A DNA stretch of 64,000 nt, taken from Falciphora oryzae (lineage: Eukaryota; Ascomycota; Sordariomycetes; Magnaporthales; Magnaporthaceae). The DNA lies in NCBI GenBank assembly GCA_000733355.1, contig JNVV01000065.1, forward strand, positions 74,726-138,725, given 5' to 3'. Each line of letters starts with the position of its first letter. The first letter of the stretch is position 1. Under the pieces are notes generated by a model. The model saw nothing but the letters and a program-made list of their open reading frames with translations. It was not told where the DNA came from and did not search any database. This document shows positions 12,111 to 23,435 of this stretch, in pieces. A program made the translations under genes and the position numbers.

Positions 12111-12568
12111 AAGAAGGATCCGCCGTCGCCGCCACAGCCGATATCCGAAGATCCTTCGTGGCTATTGGATCAGGTGACAGACGCGTTGTACCGAACCCCA
12201 GAGAGTGTTGATTGGAACTGTTGAGGTTCGTCTCGCAGTGGGTGTCAGTGCCGGCCCTTGGTTGGATCCACACTTGTCCTAGCAAGATGATAAGAAGATG
12301 GAAAACGGTCAAGGAAGAGGGAACCAAGAAGAAAGGGGGGAAGGCGAACGAGAAAAAATTGTAGGCGGAGGGAAAGCGGGATGTTGGATGTAATACTGGA
12401 GACCTTGTTGTGGCTATCGGCAGAAAGCAGGATCGTGTACGATCCAAGCCGTTCCGTGGCATCACCACATCGCCTGCATCCCAATCGCATGTATGTTAGG
12501 CCAGACCGAAAATTGACGTGTCATTGCCCCGTGAGAACCTAGTCTATCGCATCGCACGGCCAAGAGGC
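12111..12568. other. convergent 3' flanks
   Basis: The coiled-coil gene (plus) and Nudix gene (minus) end toward each other here. It should hold both polyadenylation regions. No clear AATAAA was found on either strand, and no ORF stands out. Confidence 0.5.
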
Positions 12569-13463
12569 TTATGAGAAGCGAAAGCGCTTTGCGACCTCGA
12601 TACCCTCAGCAAAGGTGCCGACGCGCGCGTCAATAGCGAGCCCTTGGGCCTCCAGCCTCTTGCACTCGTCCCACAGGCCCGAGAGCGGGACGTGGAAAAC
12701 CTCAATGAACTCGCTCTCCTCCAGCTGCGGCTTGGGGTTCTGGTTCTCGGGGAGGCTCATGTCGATGGTGACGTGGACCATCCGGAGGTTTGTGTTGCAG
12801 AACCCAGGGTCTAGTGCCGGGGAAAAGAGACAAATCAGCTTAAGTAAGGACCCCGCCCAATTGGAGGGCAGCTAGGAAAAGTAAAGTAGACATACCATTA
12901 AACATGATGGGAGACGTCTCGGTCGCCTTCCCTACGTATCCAGTCTCCTCTCGCAGCTCGCGAATGGCGCATTCCTCCGGCGTCTCGCCCGCGTCGATCA
13001 AGCCAGCAGGGACCTCGATGACAATTTTGCCTGTCGGCGGACGGTACTGCTTCTGCAACACGATCTCTGGGCCTGCAATGGCGAAGTTTGTCAGGGGTTG
13101 TTTTGCGGCTTTCCGTATGGAGGAACAGCAGCAAACCTGTCGGCTTCTCCAGGATTGCCACGATGCCTACGCCATCGATATCGCAGCCCTTGGGGCGAGT
13201 CTGACGCTCGGCGGATTCCCAAGTCCTCTCGACTCCATTTGGATCTTGGTACTTGATCCTTGGCCGCGGGCCATGTAAGCAGTGATGCACTGGGTAAGAG
13301 AAGCAGGTGGCAGCCTACTCAAGAAGCCGCATCCATTTGGCTTTGACATCGGCCTGGGAAGCGGTCGTGTCAGTCAACCACCAGAATACGCTTCTGGGGA
13401 TCTGGAAGAACAAGCACTTACCAAAGGGGCCGTCGAAAGCACCTTCGCGTTGGATGCCGACAT
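12569..13463 (-). CDS. Nudix hydrolase, ADP-ribose pyrophosphatase (Ysa1-like), 5 exons
   Basis: Exons are 13463-13422, 13353-13319, 13258-13137, 13072-12896 and 12810-12569; they sum to 618 nt (205 aa) with every junction in frame. The Nudix box is complete at about residues 88-110: G, then LIDAG, E, seven residues, RELREETG. That gives the catalytic REXXEE core that binds Mg2+. The segment [20 protein letters not shown] and the box spacing match the eukaryotic ADP-ribose/ADP-sugar diphosphatases (yeast Ysa1, human NUDT5), which split ADP-ribose to AMP and ribose-5-phosphate. The length is normal for the family. No targeting signal is seen, so cytosol or nucleus is likely. Exon 2 is only 35 nt. 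The gene diverges from the New1/Elf1 gene. Confidence 0.93.
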
Positions 13464-13958
13464 GCTGTATGTGACGGCTGACCGACTGTTCAGGGGGTTG
13501 ATACAGCGTATCCCTGGCCAGCTTTGCCTTGGCCTGTCGCGTTGTCGTCCTCAGCCCCAGCTCAGCTCAGCCCAACCCAACAGCCAGAGGGCCAATTGAA
13601 GCCCAAAGCGGCGCCTCCCCTCCGCTGATGCCGTCCACTGCCAAGGATAGGATAGTGGGGTGGACCCGCCTTTATTCGCAGAGATAAGGCCTTATCGGGG
13701 AATGCAAAGGAAAAAAAAAATTCGGAGGAGGGACCAAACAGAGGGGGACGAACCCACCACGTTTTGTCAGTCAGCAAAGTTCAGCGCCGCCGCCCTGCTT
13801 TCTCCTGAAGGGCGTTGTGCGGGCTTTCTCCCCCTTCTTCCTTTCTCATCCTACGCTTCACTTCCCGCGCGCTGCTTGTTTTCCTTCCTCCACAGCTGCT
13901 TCCGGGTCGGGACTTTGTCCCCTTTTTTTGCCCTTTTTTTCTTTCTTTTTAAAGGACG
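13464..13958. promoter_or_regulatory. 495-bp bidirectional promoter, Nudix gene / New1-Elf1 gene
   Basis: The two start codons point away from each other, so this short spacer must serve both. On the plus side a long pyrimidine stretch (about 13795-13950, ending in runs of T broken by C) leads to the ATG at 13959, a common fungal core-promoter or leader pattern. Short repeats of CAGCTCAGC/CCCAACCCAAC lie at about 13558-13582. No TATA box is obvious. Confidence 0.6.
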
Positions 13959-16900
13959 ATGCCGCATCCCGTCTCGCCGCCCATGCATCCCCTCCCAACC
14001 ATCGTCGTGAAGGGCGACGCCCCGCCGCCGTCGCAGGCCGAGGTCTCGTCGCTGCTGACAACAATCTTCGAGGCCAAGACGTCCAACGCCTCGATCGATG
14101 CGTCGTACGCCCTCTGCGACCTTCTCCTCAACTGCCCCGGCGTCGGCTTCCGCGGCCTCCACAGCTACGGCGTCCTCGCCGAGGTCAAGAAGGCCGCCGC
14201 CGACAAGAAGAGTGGCCTGCGCCGCGAGAGCGCCCAGAACCTGCTCGGCGCCCTGTTCGAGCGCTTCCCGCCCCGCGAGGCCCAGAGCGAGTTCGTGTTC
14301 CTGCTCCAGGATGGCGGCCTGGTCGCCTGCGCCCTCGATGCGCTCGCCGACAAGGGCGCCGTCGTGCGCGATGCAGCGCAGTACGGCCTCGACGCCCTGT
14401 TTGCCCACCTCGGCTCCGAGGCCCTGGTAGTCGGGCTGCTGTCCACCCTCGTCGAGTACCTCTCCAAGAGGACCGGCAAGTGGCAGGGCACCGTCGGCGC
14501 GCTCAAGCTGATGCAAAAGATGGCCGACAAGGCCAAGCTGTCCGTCGGCGGCACCAAGGAGGAGGCCGCGGAGAAGGATGTGCTGAGGACCATCATGGGC
14601 ACCAAGCTCGCCCGCCTGATCCCGCTGGTCGAGGGCGGCATGAACGACCTCAAGAGCGAGGTTGAGAAGCAGTCGCTGCAGACGATGAAGTCCATCTGCG
14701 ACCTGCTGACCAACGACGACGTTGCTCCGCGGATACCGCTCCTCATCGAGACGATGCAGAAGCCATCGGCGCAGTCGCTGCAAAAGGCCATCCACGCCCT
14801 GTCCATGACCACCTTCGTGGCCATCGTCACATCGCCCGTCCTGGCCCTGCTCACCCCCTTCCTGGAGCGCTCCCTGAACACGCCGACGACCCCGCAGGAG
14901 GTTCTCAGGCAGACGGTCGTCATTACCGAGAACCTGACAAAGCTTGTCCACGACCCCATCGAGGCGCGGACTTTCCTGCCCAAGCTGACCCCTGGCGTCA
15001 AGAATGTGGCCGATAGGGCGGCCCTGCCCGAGGTCCGCGAGCTGGCGACGAGGGCCCTGGCCGTCATGAACAAGGCCATGGCTGTGGATCAGGACAACGT
15101 TGTGGAGCGCACGACCGCCGACGATGTGGCCAAGGTTCTCGACGCCGAGATTAAGAAAGCCAAGGGCCTGGCCGGTGACCTGGACACTTTCAAGGCCCTG
15201 CGGCCATACGTCTGCGAGATGGTCGCCGAGGATATCAACCACCGTTACGTCACTCGGATTTCTGCCCGGATTGCTCCCTACCTCAAGTCCATGATGAAGG
15301 AGGCCGACGCACACGAGACGGTTGGCGCCGCGGTGGAGAAGTTCTACGTCGATGAGGACCACCGCAAGTACGGAGAGCCCGAGAAGGAGGATGATGGCGA
15401 GATCGAGATCGTCAACGCCGACTTCTCGCTTGCGTACGGCGGTATGCTGCTGCTGTCGCACACGAACCTGCGTCTTCTCAAGGGCCACCGCTACGGTCTC
15501 TGTGGCCGCAACGGTGCTGGCAAGTCGACTCTGATGCGCAGTATCGCCAACGAGAAGCTGGAGGGCTTCCCGCCTCAGTCGGTCCTGCGGACGTGCTACG
15601 TGGAGCACAACCAGGGCGAGGACGCTGACATCAGCATCCTAGAGTTCATGATCAAGGATCCCACTGTTGCCAAGGAGAACTACTCGCGCCAGGAGGTCTC
15701 GGACGTCCTTGCCGAGTTCGGCTTCACCGCCGGGCCCGAGGGTCGCCAGTCGCAGAAGGTCGGATCGCTCTCGGGAGGTTGGAAGATGAAGCTCGCTCTG
15801 GCTCGCGCTATGCTCCAAAGGGCCGATGTCCTGCTGCTGGACGAGCCTACTAACCACCTGGATGTTGCCAATATCGCATGGCTCGAGAACTACCTCAAGA
15901 CGCACACCGACATCACGAGCTTGATCGTCTCCCACGACTCGAAGTTCCTGGACGAGGTCACCACCGATATCTACCACTACGAGCCTGGCAAGAAGCTCGG
16001 CCACTACAAGGGCAACCTGGCAGCATTTGTCAAGATCAAGCCCGAGGCCAAGAGCTACTACACGCTGTCGGCCAGCAACGTGCAGTTTAAATTCCCGCCC
16101 CCTGGAATTCTCAGTGGCGTCAAGTCGCAGACGCGCGCCATCATCCGCATGACCAACGTGTCGTACCAGTACCCTGGGGCGCCCAAGCCCTCGCTGAGCG
16201 AGGTTTCGTGTCAGCTTTCGCTATCTTCGCGGGTAGCCATTATTGGACCCAACGGTGCGGGCAAGTCCACGCTCATCAAGCTGCTTACCGGCGAAGTGAT
16301 CCCGTCATCTGGAAAGGTCGAGAAGCACCCGAACCTGCGTATCGGCTACATCAAACAGCACGCGCTGGAGCACGTCGAGATGCACCTGGAGAAGACCCCC
16401 AACCAGTACTTGCAGTGGCGTTACCAGCACGGAGACGACCGTGAGGTGCACATGAAGCAGACACGCATGCTCTCAGACCAGGACCGCGAGCAGATGGAGA
16501 AGACCATCGACGTCGGCGACGGCAAGGGCAAGCGGCAGATCGAGTCGCTAGTCGGTCGCGCCAAGTACAAGAAGACCTTCCAATACGAAGTGTAAGTAAT
16601 CATACCCTAATTGCTCCCCACTCGGCCTGTTGCTGACATGATTCCTCTACCCGCAGTAAATGGAGAGGGTGGCTGCCCAAGTTCAACACTCAAATCTCGC
16701 GCGAGACGCTCTTGGAGCTCGGGTTCGACAAGCTGGTGCAAGAGTTCGACGACCACGAGGCGTCGCGCGAGGGTCTTGGTTACCGCGAGCTGCAGCCTAC
16801 GGTGATCTCGAAGCACTTTGAGGACCTGGGACTGGATCCAGAGATCGCCAACCACAACGAGATCGGGTCGCTCTCGGGTGGTCAGAAGGTCAAGGTCGTG

Positions 16901-17416
16901 ATCGCGGGCGCCATGTGGAACAACCCCCATCTGCTGGTGCTGGACGAGCCGACCAACTTCTTGGACCGTGACTCGCTGGGAGGACTGGCGGTGGCGATCC
17001 GCGAGTTCAAGGGCGGTGTCGTCATGATTTCGCACAACGACGAGTTCGTGGGCGCGCTGGCGACCGAGCAGTGGCACGTTGATGCCGGGCGGGTGACCCA
17101 CCGGGGACATGCGGCCGTATCGCTAGACCGGTTCGAGGATTCTGTCTCTCGGCCTGGATCCGGGCTCAACTCGGGCGTTGCGACGCCCAGCGGAGCGGCC
17201 TCGAGCGTGGTGAGCAGCGCGGTCAACAGCGCAGTCAACAGCGGAGTCGAGGACAACGCGGGCGGCGAGCTCAAGTTCCGGGCGCGCAAGAAGAAGAAGA
17301 TGACCAAGAAGGAGCTCAAGGAGCGCGAGGTGCGCAGGCGACTCCGACACATCGAGTGGCTCAACAGCCCCAAGGGCACGCCGCATCCTCCCGACACCGA
17401 CGACGAGGCCGACTAA
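13959..17416 (+). CDS. elf1: New1/Elf1-type ABC-F ATPase of the EF3 family
   Basis: Exon 1 is 13959-16591 and exon 2 is 16657-17416 (1130 aa). The 65-nt intron has GTAAGT and CCGCAG ends. The first ~370 residues are HEAT-like helices, followed by a helical bundle. ABC1 has Walker A GRNGAGKST near residue 517, signature LSGGW near 603 and Walker B LLLDEPTNHLD near 626. ABC2 has GPNGAGKST near 763, then an inserted chromodomain-like segment (FQYEVKWRGW, about 873-910) and LSGGQ with LLVLDEPTNFLDRD. The basic tail and the end RRRLRHIEWLNSPKGTP match S. pombe Elf1 and yeast New1 rather than EF3 itself. Those proteins act on ribosomes in termination and recycling, and Elf1 was also linked to mRNA export. 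Unlike yeast New1 there is no Asn/Gln-rich prion domain; the protein starts close to the HEAT region. Confidence 0.93.
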
Positions 17417-18532
17417 ACGGATGGGATTGGAAGTCTTGGATTTCACGCGGGATTTACTCTTGTTTCATTTTGTTGCACGCTCTGCTTTCTCCTTTCCGGA
17501 TGACGCTTTTCCTTGCTCCCATTTTCGTCTACTCTCGCAACGCGGTGGAATAATTTCGGGGACCCAATAGATGATAGACAGACTCTGACATGCCTAGGAC
17601 TGTTTCTAGAGACGGGCAGAGAAGGGCCCGAGACGTGGAGGTCTTAGATTTGGCATAGACGGCGTTTCACTATAGATGGAGGTGTTTGATGATGCCTTGG
17701 AATTAAAAGCCATCTTTCATCATGTTGGGGACGAAGCCTTTGCGACTGGGCGAGGTGTGTGGCTGGTGTCATACTTGTTGCTAGCGCCAACGCGAACATG
17801 ACAGCCGCTGGTTCCTTGGCAGATAGCGCATCACACATGACACCCAGCCCTTTGCAGACCCTTAGATGGAATGGCTAACGCAGCGCCGTCCTCGATCCCC
17901 AGGGCCGAGTCGAAGACGAAAAGAACGCATCTGGGCCGCTGCCGTTTGCGCGTGCCGGCCCGGGGATCCCAACGGGTCGGACCAGTCGATCAAAAGCTGA
18001 ACCTCCTAAGGTGCCAGCACTTCAGGAGCCTAACATTTTTAGCCTGGCAATTCCTGACGTGCTGGAGAAAACACCACCTGCGTCACTGGGTGTTGGCCAA
18101 CGACTGCTCATTGGCTGCTGCTAAAGGCCGCGGCATGGCTGGGCCCAATCCCTGCGGCGAGACAGATGTTTCCCCTTGACGTCACCGCCGATCACTTTCA
18201 GCACCGCCAGCAGCCTGGGTGCATGGGAGCTGGTAGGGGGAATTCCAGGGAGGTGGATGACGAGATGTCACCACATCAGGGAGGAAGCGAAGGGGGAGGG
18301 CCGGTTTTCGAGAGAGATGGGGGCTCGAGTTGAAATAGCCCGACTTCTCCCCATCCGTCGATGTGGATTCTTGGTTTCTTGGTCGTTCCATACAAGCCTT
18401 TTTTTTTTTAGCAAACCACTCCAGCTAACCCCATTCTACACACATCCACAAGAGCCTCACCCAAACCCCTTTTGGGCCCAACAAGCACAACACTCCACTA
18501 CTTTCCAAACTTCACTTACGAACCAACCAACC
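17417..18532. other. spacer and promoter of the small coiled-coil gene
   Basis: It holds the 3' end of the New1/Elf1 gene and the upstream region of the gene at 18533. A CRE palindrome lies at 18177-18184, a T9 run at about 18401, and a leader repeat AACCAACCAACC just before the ATG. ORFs here are short and without signatures. Confidence 0.5.
18177..18184. promoter_or_regulatory. CRE-type palindrome TGACGTCA
   Basis: A perfect 8-bp TGACGTCA lies 349 bp upstream of the ATG at 18533. This is the classical site for ATF/CREB-type bZIP factors, which fungi use in stress and nutrient responses. One 8-mer is expected by chance about once per 65 kb, so function is only suggested by its position. Confidence 0.35.
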
Positions 18533-19179
18533 ATGCCTCTCTTCTCCCGCCACGCCGAGCCCGCCAGGGACGAGGTCCCCCCGCCGCCGCCCGCCGAGGA
18601 GCCCCGCCCCGAGAAGCGTGGCCTCTTTGGTCGAAGCAGCAAGCGCTCCACCTCCCCCACGGACCGCCGCAACGGCAGCCCGACCGGCGCGTCCTACCCG
18701 CCGTCCGCCTCGGACCACCGGGGCGTGGCGCGCCGCTCGACCGACATGAGCGGCTCCAGCGACGGCCCCGCCGCGGGCGCACCGCCCACGCACCGCCGGT
18801 CGCTACTGCACCGGACGTTCGGGAACGGCAACAACAGGTCGTCGTCGTCGTCGCGGGACAACGAAGCCACGGACCCCTCGATCCTGGCGGCGAGAGAGAG
18901 GGTGATGAGCGCCGAGAAGGCGGAGCGCGAGGCGGACCGGGCGATGGAGGTTGCGCGGCGCGAGGTGGCCGAGGCGAGGGACGAGGTGCGGCGGCTCGAG
19001 ATGGAGCTCAAGGAGGAGGCGAGGCTGGCCAAGATCAAGGCCGGGCACGCGCGGGAGGTTTCGCAGCGGGCGAAGCCGCTTGGACGTGAGTTCTTTTTCC
19101 TCCCCCTCTCGATGATGTCTTTGCGTGGGGGGCAAAATGCTAATATGATGTGCTGGACCTAGGCAGCCACGGCTTCTAA
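18533..19179 (+). CDS. small basic/Ser-Pro-rich protein with a C-terminal coiled coil, unknown function
   Basis: Exon 1 is 18533-19085 and exon 2 is 19163-19179 (189 aa). The 77-nt intron (GTGAGT ... CCTAG) lies almost at the end. The second exon adds only SHGF and a stop, so the protein ends KPLGRSHGF instead of running into the intron. The N-terminal ~110 residues are Pro/Arg/Ser-rich and probably disordered (PPPPPAEEP; KRGLFGRSSKR; RRSLLHRTFGNGN). Residues ~115-180 are an Ala/Glu/Arg helix (SAEKAEREADRAMEVARRE) of coiled-coil type. There is no signal peptide or membrane segment. The conservative Gly-Arg-X-His-Gly-like tail may be a functional motif. I do not recognise the family. Confidence 0.75.
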
Positions 19180-19726
19180 CCGGCGAGGGATGAGGTGCAG
19201 GATGTGTCTTGTAGGATGGAAGTTTGTGTTTGACTACTTGGGTTTTTTTTCGTGTATTGGCGATACTGGATTGTTTTTATTGATTCATTCTCTATAGCGT
19301 GTAAGCGTTTGTCTTGTTATGCAATCTATACCGGTCACATTGTCCAGCTACCGTTCCTCAACCGATTCCCAGGTCCTTCTGCCTGCTACCTCCTACAGTC
19401 ATCCACTTCGCAAGCAGTAAGACAGGGTGTCGTATCATTACCAAGGCCAGGATGGTCATTGTTCTATCTAGGCCGAGTGTAGGTATCTAAAACATGTTGT
19501 GTGTTTCTTCCGTAAATCATGGCGAACCCCCAAAAAAAATTCCCAAGGAACCGACCAAAGCAAGAGGCGAAACAGGAGATATGGCAGAAACGGGAGAAGG
19601 CAAAAGACAAACCCAAAGTGACCTGCCGGTATCATGAATCAAACAAAAGCAAGCGAGAAAGGTAAACGCTATTATCCGTCCCCCGCAATGAATTATTACC
19701 CCAGATGCAAAAAGACCTCGTCACCC
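19180..19726. other. convergent 3' flanks
   Basis: The small coiled-coil gene and the fasciclin gene converge here. T- and A-rich patches (near 19240 and 19530) fit transcription end regions. No ORF is supported. Confidence 0.5.
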
Positions 19727-21020
19727 TTAGACAACACCACCCAGCACGCCGCCAACAACACCAGCGGCAGCGACCACCATCGCAGCTCCCGTGCAGCGCG
19801 CCGCCGCCACTGCCACGCCCGAGCTGCTCGAGCTCCGGACCGAGGTCGAGGTGGACCTCGTGCTCGACGCCGTGGTCGGCGTCGGGCAGTTTGCCGTGCA
19901 GGGCAGCGCCGTGGTGAACGGCGTCGGGGCGCGCACACCCGTGCTGCCACCGACAATGGTGCCGCTGGCGCTGACCGCAAAGACGGGCGGCTGGGAGTCC
20001 TGCTCCGGGTTGGGGCGGACGTCGGGGGCGTCCGGGTTGAGCACGCCGTCGACGAGGTGCACGACGCCGTTGGCGATGAGGATGTCGGGCACGACGACCT
20101 TTGCGCTGTTGATGAAGAGCTGGTTGCCGGACCGGCGGACGGAGACCTGGGAGTTTGAAGCGGCGGTGGAGAGCTTGGTGCCGTTCTGCAGGGCGGAGGC
20201 GGCGATGACCTTGCCGGGGACCAGGTGGTACTGCAGGACGCGCTTCAGCTTGTCGGCGTCGAGCGACGTCAGGGCCGAGCCGAGGAACTGGATGGCGCTG
20301 GTGACGGGCGCGAAGATTGTGACGTCGCTGGCGTCGGAGAACTGCGGGACGAGCTCGGCGGCGTAGCAGGCGGCGACAAAGGCGGACAGCTCGTTGCGGT
20401 AGGAGGTGAGCCCCGTGACTTCCAGGCGCTTCGGGGCGACCATGAGCGCGTCGGCGACGTGCACGACGCCGCCGGCGAATTTGATGTCGGTCTCGACGAG
20501 GGTGGCGCGCGACCCGCCGCCCGACGTGACGACGACGTCGCCGCCCCGCTGCTTGTCGAGGGTGGCGTGCTGGCCGGACGTGACGTTGGTGAGGGCCTTG
20601 TCGGTCAGCTTGGTGGTGGCGTAGATGCGGTTGCCCTCGGCGATGCTGGAGAGCGGGTACGAGCCCACGAGGGTGTGGTACTCGAGCAGGGCGTTGACCT
20701 GGGTCTTGTTCTTGGAGTCGAAGTCCTGTATCCTCGCGAAGGAGTCGTTGTTGGGCGCGACGAGCGTGATGCCGCCCAAGGTGGGGAGCTGGAAGAGGTA
20801 GTCGGTATTGTTCTGTTGCGGGTGTTGGTGCGTTTTCATGTTACGAGAAAGTAAGGGGTCATACCTTGATGAGATTCCAGAAAATGGAAAGCTCTGGCTT
20901 GCTGCCGAGGACCCTGTCTAGGTCTGCCGGCTTGTCCTCGGCAACTGTGCAGCCCAAGAGTGTAGAGAGCGAGAGTATCACGGGCAAAGACCCGGAGGTC
21001 GCCTTGGAGAAGAACCTCAT
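19727..21020 (-). CDS. secreted, probably GPI-anchored protein with two fasciclin (FAS1) domains
   Basis: Exon 1 is 21020-20865 and exon 2 is 20812-19727 (413 aa). The 52-nt intron runs GTATGA to CAACAG and is in frame. A signal peptide starts MRFFSKATSGSLPVILSLS and probably ends near ...GCTVAEDK. FAS1 domain 1 (about 40-180) shows ITLVAPNNDSFARI and GGVVHVADALMVAP. Domain 2 (about 185-320) shows VTIFAPVTSAIQFLG, LQYHLVPGKV and ANGVVHLVDGVLNP, the hallmark blocks of the fold. A Ser/Thr-rich stretch follows (TPTTASSTRSTSTS), then a hydrophobic Ala/Val/Gly tail ending GGVLGGVV, which is the pattern of a GPI attachment signal. NxT/S sites are present. FAS1 proteins act at the cell surface in adhesion; the role here is inferred. 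Confidence 0.9.
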
Positions 21021-23397
21021 GATGAAGTTTGTGGGCTGTGGTCTATACAGCCTATCCCTTGCCTTCTTCGTCTACCAGGTAAGGCTGGTGAAACTAGCCA
21101 GCAGGACTGACTGCGAGGCTACACCTCAAGCAGTCGAGGCCGTATAGCGAGCGAAGTTCTAACGAGCGTACCGGGGCACCACCACAAACAAGCGAGCGTG
21201 AGTGGGTGTGGATGAGACGACGTTGGGATGGATTCAGGTGCAGCGTTTGATACGTGCCCAGTATTCCGGTTGGACTGAGAAGAAGGGGGGGTTGGAACAG
21301 CTAAAAAGAGAAAGCAAGAGATATCCACATGTCCCGGCCTTGCTGCACGCCCTGGTGGTGGCCGTGGCGGGGACCTGTGGGCGGGCGTGTGAGTGGTGTT
21401 CCTCTTCGGCTCGTGTCTGCCGCATGCAGGTGCACCATGGCGAAAACCGGTGCTGCAGGAGGAAAAGAAAAAAGATTGGGATAAGCGTCGTGGCAGTTGA
21501 CATTGAAATTTTGTCTATCTTTTTTTTTCTTCGATCATCTCTGCAGGTGGAGGGTGGTGGCAAGATGGTGTGGAAGCACGGCATTGATCCAAGGCAGCTC
21601 CCAAGAACGCCCCCGTCCAACGCCCAGGAACAACAGAACCAGACGAACAGCACACTACATTGAGATTGGTGGCCGCCGGGTGGATCTTCTACGGCGCACC
21701 ACCAGCCCAGCCCGACCCTGGCCGGGGCTCTGCTGGAAGAGAGAGAGCGCTAGCCAGCTGTCGAGTTTCCGAGATTCGTGACACGAGCTTGTGGTTCGAT
21801 GGATCGATTACTGTCTATCCATTCTCCGCGGCTGAGGGCGTGACGTTTTCCCAGCCTTGGGAATTCCGGTGTTCGGCCCGTTTCCGCTCTGTGCATCTTG
21901 TCCCGTCTCAGGCTGCTTCGTTGCTTATTCCGGGCTTTGGGCTGCTTGGCCGCAATATCACGGCCGGGGAAACGTGTTATCTGGGACTCTCCGAGGAGCA
22001 GAGTAATAATAGCGATCGTCCCGGCTTCCGAGACCCAGTCGATATTTGCGCTAGGAATGCGGTTATCGGGCTATCACCGACAATTTGGATTGCGGCCGAT
22101 TGCTCTTCAGCGCCACAAAAAGACGTGATGCGATGGTGGTATGTGCTCGGCAACAGACAATTTGCGTTTTTTGGATTTCCTAGTTATCTATTGACGATTT
22201 GTTCCTTGCCTTCCAGCTCGGCACAGGGTTTGTATCGTAGCGACAAGCACTAAAGCAAGGAAAAGCCGCGCTAGCGCAGGACCGGGCACCGCTGGACTCG
22301 CGTCTATCCGGTCTTGACTCCAGGCTAGGGCGTGCAGGAAATCCTCAAAATAGGCACCTGGTCAACCAACCAATTGCCGGAGCGGCCTGACGATCAGAGG
22401 CTGCATGCAGGAGACTCCAGCAGTGTCAGGGAAGCCATCAGTTCAATGCCATGCGCCGCTGCTGCACGACGACTTGTGCGGGCGGGATACGAGAAAACTC
22501 GGGTGGATCGGCGGCCAAAAAGGTCACCCTCACTCCTTGCTGCCGCAGCTTCTCCCAAAACTCGGACTGCCAATTGGATGGCACTATTTCCTCAACAGCA
22601 GCCATCAGACCATGAAACAGGGCAGCAGGCCGCCTTTTTGGGTGGGCGGGTTTGAGCTGTCAGGTCTGGTCGATGGGAAACTTGGAAGATGGGACCAAAC
22701 GGGTTTTTTCTTCTGTGAGGGAATGGATGCAACCCACCCAAACGGCGGCCACTGCACCCATTCGGTAGACGCCCTACCGCAAATCCTGAGCCCGCCTTTT
22801 TCGGGAACCATGGCAAGCCCGAGGGCGCCGGCCCAGGAGAAAAGAAAGAAAGGAAAAGCCTTGTGTTCTCAGCTCTTGACATCCTGTAACACAGGCCGCG
22901 GCGGGAGAAGAAACATCCCCACCGGCTGAGGGCGTCACTATCGAGGGGCTGGTCAGGGCTCTCTCACCTATCGTTTTGTGCCTCATTGCTTTTTCTCTGG
23001 TCCCCCATCCTCCTTTTCTCCTGGCCCGAGCCACAGACGCCGCTCGGGTTTCCATGTGCCTGCAAACCTGGACGCCCAAAAAACAAAAATCGATATCAGT
23101 GTGGGGCGTGTCTGCGGCGTCGGCGTCAAAAGCCCCCCAAATTTTCCCTCGGGCTCAGCCGTCCGCCGGGACCGGGTGCGTCCCTGCGTCGCACATGCTC
23201 TGTCTCTGCATGGCTACGCCAAGGTGTAGCCGTAAACCTGCGGAGATCGTCCTGTCCCTTATCCCACTCCTGTGGCGGCCGCCATGCTGCCGTCGTGACG
23301 CCGGACGCGGCGCGAATCACCCATGCCGGTAGCCGCCATTGGGTTCGTGGAACGGCCGGGACGTGTTCTATAGTGCCATGCCAGCCGAGGACTAGGG

Positions 23398-23435
<38 letters not shown>

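Noticed and set aside
13851..15608. 585-codon ORF on the minus strand
   Set aside because: It lies antisense to the New1/Elf1 exon, whose family motifs are unmistakable. Long antisense ORFs are expected from GC-rich codon usage.
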